Part shown: positions 57,690-64,000 of the stretch, piece after piece
Layout of the letters: each line of letters opens with the position of its first letter
Position numbering within the stretch: the first letter of the stretch is position 1
NCBI GenBank assembly: GCA_036872755.1
Contig: JAVHNS010000015.1
Location: 868,001-932,000 of the forward strand
Direction of reading: 5' to 3'
From: Orbilia blumenaviensis
Lineage: Eukaryota; Ascomycota; Orbiliomycetes; Orbiliales; Orbiliaceae
DNA: 64,000 nucleotides
Notes under the pieces: generated by a model
Told to the model about the DNA's origin: nothing
The model's input: the letters and a program-made list of their open reading frames with translations, nothing else
Database searches by the model: none
Position numbers and translations under genes: made by a program

Positions 57690-59747
57690 TTACTCAATGT
57701 AGAAAGTGTACTCCGTGCAACCAGTACCGACACTGCTAGTAGCACTACTAACACCGAAACCGAGCTGTACGTGGTCGGCTCCAGAGTAAGTACACATCAA
57801 AAACAGATGTTCACCGGTAGACGCGCCACCGCCGCTCGTTGGATTATTCCGTTGGGGGTCAACGACGAGAGTCTTGCCGGTTCCATAAAAGTAGAAACCC
57901 AGCCAGTAACCAGAAGTTGACGTAGCTCCGGCTACCGCCATAAGAGCATTACCAGCACCTGGAGTGCCAGCGGTGGGGTCCATGAGGAAATAATCAGTCG
58001 AACTGACTGAAGTATATATACGTCCGTAACCGTCGATACCAAATGTAGTTGCCGAACTGGAAGCTGCGCCAGCCGCACTGAGTCTGAGAGGATATTTTGC
58101 ACTGGAAATAGTGTCCAGAATAAGGTATTGCTTTGAACTACCTGTCCCAGTGGCAATCTTGATACTCCCGGTAGGAGATGCCGCAATGACCAAGACTGAA
58201 GTTGAGCTGGTGTATGCAGTGTAGCTTGAACTGGTATAAACTGTAGTGGTAGCGGTGTTCGAGTGGAACAAAGCGGTGTTTAATATAGTGCTAGTTGCAG
58301 GAGTTGTGGAAATAATGCTGGAGGCTCCAGCCCAAGAAGACCCAATGAAGCCTGAGCATGCTGAGGACAAGGCGGCGGCACTGTAGGCGGTAAGCGCTGT
58401 TGGGGTGACGACTGCCTGTCGTTTAGCCCTCGCGGCCTTGATAACCTTCGCACCACTAGGAGCTCTCCTGGCGGGAACGTCTCCTCCTGAATTGGTAGGA
58501 GTGTATGTTGTGAGGGAATCAGTGGCATACGTAAACCCAATTGTTGTGAGGACATCATTTGATGTAACGACTTGAGTGCCGCCATCCGTTGTCGTGACTG
58601 TGTTGACCAGGGTCGGTGTAGCCGCAGTCTGGGTGACATAAAGGGTAGTATGTCCCAGAATGCTTGAACAGAAGTCGCCATAGCTGGTGATAATGGTCGT
58701 AAGGGGGTCAGCGGAACTAGATGAGCTGCTGCTACTGCTGGAGCTGCTAGACGAGCTGGAGCTAGAGCTGGAGCTTGAGCTGGAGCTTGAACTCGAGCTG
58801 GAACTAGAACTAGAAGATGACGAGCTCGGGTTGAAAGTGGAGAAGGTAAAGCTGCTAAGGGCTGAGCCAGTAACGGCCTGGGTCGTTGTCGGGGTCGACG
58901 CTTCGACGACAACCCTTGTTAGACCCGACCGGGAAGGCGTCGTTCCGGCAGGTGCACCTACGGCTTCTCCAGTGACAGGGTCAAGGTATAGATCTACCTC
59001 TGAGCCGTCTGACAACGTGATGGTTAAACCGCCATCTGCGCCCGCCTTCCAGAACGGAATGGCATCGGTGCTGCCTAGATCTGCTGTATACTTCAAGAGC
59101 AGCACCATGGTTGCGGAGTCCAAAGCAGCGTTTTGACGTTTCATGATTCGACCTCTCCGACCAGAGCTGGGTACGCCAAATGTGACGACCCGGTTGGGGT
59201 CACTGACAAGGTGGAAGACACCTTGGTCGTCAGCGAAAACCTGCTGAGCGTTAACAGCGTCTGGGTCTGACGCGCTAACGAATCTGATGACTCCAGTGGA
59301 GCTGGTAACCATGAGCAAGGGGTTACCGTTGGCGTCTGTTACCGCTATGTTCACGGGTGCACCAGCGATAAGAGTAGTAAGTGGTGTAGCGGTGGTCGAT
59401 GTTGTAGGAGTGGTCAACTGGGTAATTGTTTCAGTGACCGAGTCCACCTCAGTCGAGACGTCAATTTGGGTGATGGTATCCGTGGTACCAGCTTCTGTCT
59501 CAGTCTCCGTAACAGTGGCCTGCTCCGTTCCAGTATCGGAAGCCGATGTGCCATCTGTAGAGGCTGTGGCCGATACGGACCAGACTACATTACTGCACAT
59601 TGGCAGTCCAGACGGCGCGCAAGTGTACATTGTGGTAACATCGTTGATCGTGACGAAGGAGGTTTCAGTAATAATCTGGGCAAATGCGTCCTGGCATGTT
59701 AGGAGCGCCGCCAGTAAAAGCGGCACCCGTGAGCGTCGAGGAGACAT
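57690..59747 (-). CDS. secreted Ser/Thr-rich protein with poly-Ser tract and Kex2 sites
   Basis: Single-exon 685-aa protein. It starts MSPRRSRVPLLLAALL, a signal peptide with likely cleavage after DAFAQ. The body is Ser/Thr-rich and probably heavily O-glycosylated, with a Thr/Glu-rich stretch (TVTETETEAGTTD), a globular-looking segment around LTITLSDGSEVDLYLDP, and a run of 38 Ser. Two dibasic KR-Q sites (IMKRQ at about 205 and RAKRQ near 440) fit processing by Kex2 furin-type protease in the Golgi. The C-terminal part (about 530-685) is Gly/Ala/Ser-rich and ends in CTEYTFYIE, without a GPI-type hydrophobic tail, so secreted or wall-bound rather than membrane-anchored. Function unknown; adhesin or cell-wall structural protein are possibilities. 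Confidence 0.85.
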   Translation of the reverse strand: MSPRRSRVPLLLAALLTCQDAFAQIITETSFVTINDVTTMYTCAPSGLPMCSNVVWSVSATASTDGTSASDTGTEQATVTETETEAGTTDTITQIDVSTEVDSVTETITQLTTPTTSTTATPLTTLIAGAPVNIAVTDANGNPLLMVTSSTGVIRFVSASDPDAVNAQQVFADDQGVFHLVSDPNRVVTFGVPSSGRRGRIMKRQNAALDSATMVLLLKYTADLGSTDAIPFWKAGADGGLTITLSDGSEVDLYLDPVTGEAVGAPAGTTPSRSGLTRVVVEASTPTTTQAVTGSALSSFTFSTFNPSSSSSSSSSSSSSSSSSSSSSSSSSSSSSSSSSSSSSSADPLTTIITSYGDFCSSILGHTTLYVTQTAATPTLVNTVTTTDGGTQVVTSNDVLTTIGFTYATDSLTTYTPTNSGGDVPARRAPSGAKVIKAARAKRQAVVTPTALTAYSAAALSSACSGFIGSSWAGASSIISTTPATSTILNTALFHSNTATTTVYTSSSYTAYTSSTSVLVIAASPTGSIKIATGTGSSKQYLILDTISSAKYPLRLSAAGAASSSATTFGIDGYGRIYTSVSSTDYFLMDPTAGTPGAGNALMAVAGATSTSGYWLGFYFYGTGKTLVVDPQRNNPTSGGGASTGEHLFLMCTYSGADHVQLGFGVSSATSSVGTGCTEYTFYIE
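58713..58826 (-). repeat. 38-codon poly-Ser tract
   Basis: 114 bp encode 38 consecutive Ser in the secreted protein. Codons are mixed between AGC/AGT and TCN types, in a GAGCTG/GAGCTT-like hexamer pattern on the plus strand, so the tract is partly a hexanucleotide repeat kept in frame. Confidence 0.85.
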
Positions 59748-61490
59748 GATGCAATTTTTGTAATCTCCTGCTTGAAAAAAAAATCTCAGAAAAGTAAACG
59801 ACAGAAAAGAAATGCTGTGCCGGTATCAATCAGCTTGATTGGGGAAAGGAGTGCTACGGGGATTTGGCAAAGAGGTTTGAGGAAATGTTAAAGAGCCGCT
59901 ACGCTTCATATGTGGGGGGTTGTCAAGTTATATGCCGCACAGTTAATGCCCGGAAAATTAGCTATGAGGCTGTCCACTGTGGATCGATTGTGGATCTTCA
60001 GAGAGGATAGATATCAATCTTCCCGCAATTGCGTAGCAAGAGCCGTAACTAGCTGCGACGGTGTCCCGCTTATCGGTACGAATCGAGAATTACACTCGTA
60101 AGAGCGCGTCTGATATACCCTTGTATAGCCTGTTTACCGCCTAATTGGGGCAGCCGGCCGCTTTTGAGTGCGAACGCCGATGATCAGGTAACTATCAATA
60201 GCGTGAGTACACGCCAAAGCTGCAACCTGTCGAGAAGAAAACTTGCAAAAGAATAGCTTATTGAGCCCCAATAAAACTTGTACACCTGTATAACACGGTA
60301 CGATACCACATTGCTACGTTTCTTTATCGATATATATAGTATCAGGGTGCTAAATATATTCGTACAGGAGGAAGTGGCCGCTACAATTGTTGTGTTGTTC
60401 CGCAAAATGCAACGGGGTCGTTACACGCTGGAGGCCACCGGTGCATACATGCATGTGCACATCTAAATTAAACTTCGGCGCGGTGGTGGGGTGTGGCCAG
60501 CGCTAGCAGTATACTAATAGCCTTGAAGAGCTCATAGGAGCCCAAGATCTTATTTTTATCGGCTCCCCGGCCACATACCAAGCAAGATTAGATAATTACT
60601 GATTGGTTGCAGCTGGAACCTAGGCAACCGGTCGACCGTACCTATACTCGACGCGGAAGATATTACGATCCGTAAACGAGCTAGTAGGTAATTCGAGGAG
60701 AATTATTCCGGAAATTATTAGCTGCTAGGCCACAAAATCCGGTTTCGCTAGCCCAAAAGCTATTAGGAAGTCATCGACCGAGATTTATCGTCTCGCGATA
60801 CTTGGAGGTTGTTGATTAGGTCCCGGCTCGATTCCTACCTGAGGGTATTTTTAAACAGGAGCGACATGGCGAGCCACACGACAACATAGAACGTGACCGC
60901 GGGGCTGCGTGGTTATCTTAGGTATTTGTAGCTATCTTGCGCGCTATACGTCCACCAAATGACGTTAACGTTACCTACGAAAGTTCGGGGTCACAGTCTA
61001 AAATGACCTAATCTCAGAGAATTATATATTAAATTTATGAAAATTACAGCATGTAGCCCGCTACCTATCTATCCATTGGGTGGCTAATATTGATAGCCCT
61101 TCAAATGATCCAGGAATGAAACGCCTTACACCGAATCTCATTAGAGGACTACAGCTTAAAACCTTTCATACGGGGCGAAGCACCATATTTTCTCAACTCT
61201 CAAACACAGAGTTAAAGTATATTATTTGTAATGCGTATCCAATCCGTTTTTTCTATCCATGGAACTCGCTAAACATCCAAGAATCGACTATCAACATACC
61301 CCTTCGTAACAAGCACCACAGAATTTCGGGCATTGATCGCCAAGTTGCACCAAAATTACGCTCAGATACTCCGGCTGGCTCTATGTGGCCTTGGGTATAT
61401 GCGTAATAGGAGTCTGTTGGAGACTATTGCTGAATTCTTTCTGTGGCGGAGGACCCTCCTCCTGGTACGGTGTTTGAACTGCTGGTCCCC
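59748..61490. other. intergenic
   Basis: Promoter side of the Ser-rich gene and 3' flank of the gene at 61491. No coding region, tRNA or repeat was recognised; the middle is AT-rich with frequent stops. Confidence 0.5.
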
Positions 61491-64000
61491 TTATTTTGGG
61501 ACTCCGTCGCCCTGCTCACGCATCCTCTTCTCCTCTTGTTCCTGTTTAAGCCTGGCATTCCTAGCTCCATAAAATGCCGCTGCTAATTCTTCTCGGTCCC
61601 GAATGTCCTCTTCTGTCTCCCCCATCCTAGCCATCACTTCCCGTCTGTTTTTCTCAATTTCTTCGGCCTCTCGCCTTTCCCTTTCCTCTGCTTCCTCTCT
61701 ATCTAACCTTTCGTTTTCCCGTTTATAGTACTCCTTCACCAAATCATTTTTGAAAACATTCTTCCGCATTGGAGTATCTGCTTCGCTTGGGAGCAAGTCC
61801 TCCTTAGTAGGTGGTCGGATATACCTCTTACTCCCGGTTGGAACTGGAAGTTGCTCAACGTTCTTTTTGGACGCGCTTGGCTGACTGTAGGATGGAATTC
61901 CTGGGGGTGGAGCCATTTTATGAGTTTTCTCTGGGGAATCAGGTATGACTATTTTGGGTGTATTCGAGGGCTGGGGCGTTTGAGGGGTTCCAGCGGCCGA
62001 AGGACCAGTAAGTGTCGGTGTGGTTGGAGTCCGCGGAGCTGGCTTCGCTGGGGTAGGAGAAGTCAAAACCTGTGAAGGCGGGCTAAGCTGACTTGGTAGA
62101 AGCGAAGCCTGAGAGGTCGATGGGAGCGCTGTTGATGGTTTTGTGTCTTTGGAAGCGCTTCCTGCAGGGACGTAGCTCTGTTGTGGTTGGGCGGTGGGCG
62201 GCCACGCAGGAAGTCTCCCAGAAAATCCCTTTGCCGGTGCACCTGGTTTCGGGGTCGTACCTAAACCCTCAATTGTTGGGACAGGGGTTACTAGAGCTCC
62301 GCTGGTTGGAGATTTAATGATCTTCGAACTACTCGGTGGTGGCTGAGGAGTGGAAGCTGGAGGATGCACCGTCGGGGCCCCTTGGGTACCAGCCGCGGCG
62401 CCAGTAGCAGTTCCCGGTTTGCCAGTACCAACACCGGGCTTTATAGTCGCGTCTAGGGTGCTCGCCGTAGCTGCGGGCATGTCAGTTGCAGCTCCTGATA
62501 CCCCAGTAGCAGTTCCTCGCACACGAGTGACAGCATCGTGTTTCACAGCCGAAGCTCCTAGGGTCGTCTCAATGGGGCCCTTAGGAGGCTGCTGAGGGCG
62601 CTCGTCCTTGCCTGGGCTAGGTTTAAAATCTTTTGGCGCTTGAGGGGCGGCGCTTGGCACAAATCCCGAATGATGATGGGGAGAAGCGGTTCGAGGAGTA
62701 GGACCTCTTACAGAAGCTTTAGGCCTACCCTCAGTAATGCCTAAAGGTTGGGTCCCAGGCGTAGGTATAACCTGCGATACAGGACGGTTAACTTTGGTAT
62801 CTTGAGACGGCGAAATGCTCCCTGGAGGCACTGGTTGCCCCGTTACAGCTAAGGGCTTATTTCCTCCTGCAACGTCGATAGCACTAGACTGAGTTCCAGC
62901 CGCCGTAAATTTTGGGGGTACGTTTTCTACAGAATCTTTAGGGACTACCGGCAGCTTTTTCAAAGTAGTTACAGAGGGTGCCCCCGTATCAGCAGTAGTG
63001 GATTTATTGATGTCGGGTTTCGAATTAGGCACACCGCTTTGTCCCAGTGCTACTGACAGCCCAGCACTGGAGGCCCCTGATGTTTGTGATTTGATGGCGT
63101 CTTGCACAGGGTGCAAGGAACCAGTTGTGACTACAGGTGCTTTAGCCTTTCCCTGCTGGACGGTAGCCGGTACAGTGAGCTTTTTTCCCTCTCTGTCCAC
63201 GCTTACCGTATGGCCAGGAGCTGTTGAGGCCACAGGCTCCTGTCCCACCCCTCCAGGGTGCTGAGTCTTTACGATTGGCACTGGGGTGACTGGGTCTTTT
63301 ACGGCGTGTACTGGCGTAACTGGGTCTTTTACAATATTTACTGGCGTAGCTGGTTCATTAAGCTCCTCGATTATCCCAGCTTCAGGCTGACTAACTGATA
63401 TTTTAGCTTCAGTTATCGTTTTCGTGAGGTCCACTTGATCGGTATTGTCTAACTTCGATGGTAGATTTGCTTTTGCAGGAGATGGCCCCCTACCGAGGAC
63501 GTTCCGGAGCCAAGCTCTTTTATCTTGCGCAATAGATGGGGATGGTTGATCATATATGCTACTATCATTGATTTTCTCCTCGGTTATAGTAGGCGTAGTT
63601 ACTGTCTCTGGGGCTATATTCACTTTGCTAGTTTCGTCAATGTCATAAGCCACGGTTTCGCCGACCCCGCTAATCTGATCAAAGTCTGGATTGACAAAAG
63701 TTGGACTGATAACTGCCGTCTCCCTGGCTGCTACCGCTACTGTTGATATACTTGGCTTTCCAGTAGGGAGGCCCATAGCTATCATATTTCGTTCAATCAC
63801 TAGTGAAGCGTCCGCCGGCCCAAGATCCCGGAACTCCGAATCTCCCCTGAAATTAGCTTTCCGATACATCTTCAAGCGAGTAACAGCCTCATTAAATATC
63901 TTTTGATCCAGATTGTAGTTATCAGTAGTACGATTATATGTAGCTTTGGCCTCATTCAGTCGTTTCGCGGTTCGAGCGATAAACACTTTGAGATCATCGC
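61491..64000 (-). CDS. large disordered protein, 5' end outside the window
   Basis: At least 835 codons open to the right window edge without an in-frame ATG at the start, so the N-terminus and possibly upstream exons lie beyond 64000. The visible N-terminal part is helical (RLNEAKATYNRTTDNYNLDQ region). The large middle is Pro/Thr/Ser/Ala-rich and disordered, with short repeats of the VKDPVTPV type and many TP/SP sites. The C-terminal 130 residues are highly charged and form a predicted single helix or coiled coil (KEYYKRENERLDREEAEERE). No signal peptide or known domain is visible. It may be a scaffold; the function is not inferred. Confidence 0.8.
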   Translation of the reverse strand, partial: DDLKVFIARTAKRLNEAKATYNRTTDNYNLDQKIFNEAVTRLKMYRKANFRGDSEFRDLGPADASLVIERNMIAMGLPTGKPSISTVAVAARETAVISPTFVNPDFDQISGVGETVAYDIDETSKVNIAPETVTTPTITEEKINDSSIYDQPSPSIAQDKRAWLRNVLGRGPSPAKANLPSKLDNTDQVDLTKTITEAKISVSQPEAGIIEELNEPATPVNIVKDPVTPVHAVKDPVTPVPIVKTQHPGGVGQEPVASTAPGHTVSVDREGKKLTVPATVQQGKAKAPVVTTGSLHPVQDAIKSQTSGASSAGLSVALGQSGVPNSKPDINKSTTADTGAPSVTTLKKLPVVPKDSVENVPPKFTAAGTQSSAIDVAGGNKPLAVTGQPVPPGSISPSQDTKVNRPVSQVIPTPGTQPLGITEGRPKASVRGPTPRTASPHHHSGFVPSAAPQAPKDFKPSPGKDERPQQPPKGPIETTLGASAVKHDAVTRVRGTATGVSGAATDMPAATASTLDATIKPGVGTGKPGTATGAAAGTQGAPTVHPPASTPQPPPSSSKIIKSPTSGALVTPVPTIEGLGTTPKPGAPAKGFSGRLPAWPPTAQPQQSYVPAGSASKDTKPSTALPSTSQASLLPSQLSPPSQVLTSPTPAKPAPRTPTTPTLTGPSAAGTPQTPQPSNTPKIVIPDSPEKTHKMAPPPGIPSYSQPSASKKNVEQLPVPTGSKRYIRPPTKEDLLPSEADTPMRKNVFKNDLVKEYYKRENERLDREEAEERERREAEEIEKNRREVMARMGETEEDIRDREELAAAFYGARNARLKQEQEEKRMREQGDGVPK

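Noticed and set aside
58687..59136. Plus-strand frame with repeated Glu-Leu dipeptides
   Set aside because: Antisense of the poly-Ser tract in the secreted protein.
60600..60860. Possible tRNA-like B box (GGCTCGATTCC) in the intergenic region
   Set aside because: No matching A box or cloverleaf could be folded around it by eye.

Overview
The window looks like nuclear DNA of a filamentous ascomycete (Pezizomycotina; a leotiomycete is plausible but cannot be proven from sequence alone). The evidence is the gene style: introns of roughly 50-130 nt with GT(A/T)NGN donors, CTRAY-type branch sites and TAG/CAG acceptors, together with families typical of this group (a PNP-NACHT-ankyrin NLR, a FabD/lysophospholipase-like patatin protein, Zn2Cys6 regulators, an RNA-dependent RNA polymerase, a GPI-anchored cupredoxin, a GMC oxidoreductase and BTB proteins). 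There is no operon structure. About half of the window is non-coding, including gene-free tracts of about 5.5 kb (5.9-11.4 kb) and 3 kb (27.8-30.8 kb).

Layout. 1.4-5.9 kb: a PNP-NACHT-ankyrin NLR on the minus strand. 11.4-13.4 kb: a secreted GMC oxidoreductase. 14.3-15.2 kb: a GST/Fax-like protein. 17.1-22.4 kb: a ten-exon patatin-like gene whose catalytic motifs are degenerate, followed at 22.8-24.0 kb by a tandem paralogue of only its C-terminal membrane module. 24.2-24.9 kb: a small basic coiled-coil protein. 25.5-27.8 kb: an intronless secreted protein of unknown function. 30.8-35.2 kb: a divergent pair of Zn2Cys6 genes, one minimal (135 aa) and one full length (722 aa). 35.9-41.2 kb: three or four small hypothetical genes. 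42.5-44.8 kb: a membrane-anchored subtilisin-like protein in which both the catalytic Asp and the catalytic Ser are replaced by Glu. 45.9-46.6 kb: a GPI cupredoxin. 47.8-49.7 kb: a Cys-rich/BTB/BTB protein. 50.3-50.7 kb: a foldback MITE. 51.4-55.4 kb: an RNA-dependent RNA polymerase of the RNA-silencing type. 57.7-59.7 kb: a Ser/Thr-rich secreted protein with a 38-Ser tract. 61.5 kb to the right edge: a large disordered protein that is cut by the window.

How the genes may relate. Several encode families linked to non-self recognition or genome defence in fungi (NLR, patatin-like protein, RdRP), and two large proteins look like pseudo-enzymes (the subtilase with Asp-to-Glu and Ser-to-Glu changes, and the patatin domain without its Ser/Asp dyad). 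The best candidates for something new are the Glu/His/Glu pseudo-subtilase, the degenerate patatin with its duplicated membrane module, and the NLR with near-identical ankyrin repeats and a poly-Glu insertion. All multi-exon models were built by hand from splice signals, phase and family consistency; in each one the exon phases close exactly, except for one ambiguous junction in the patatin gene.
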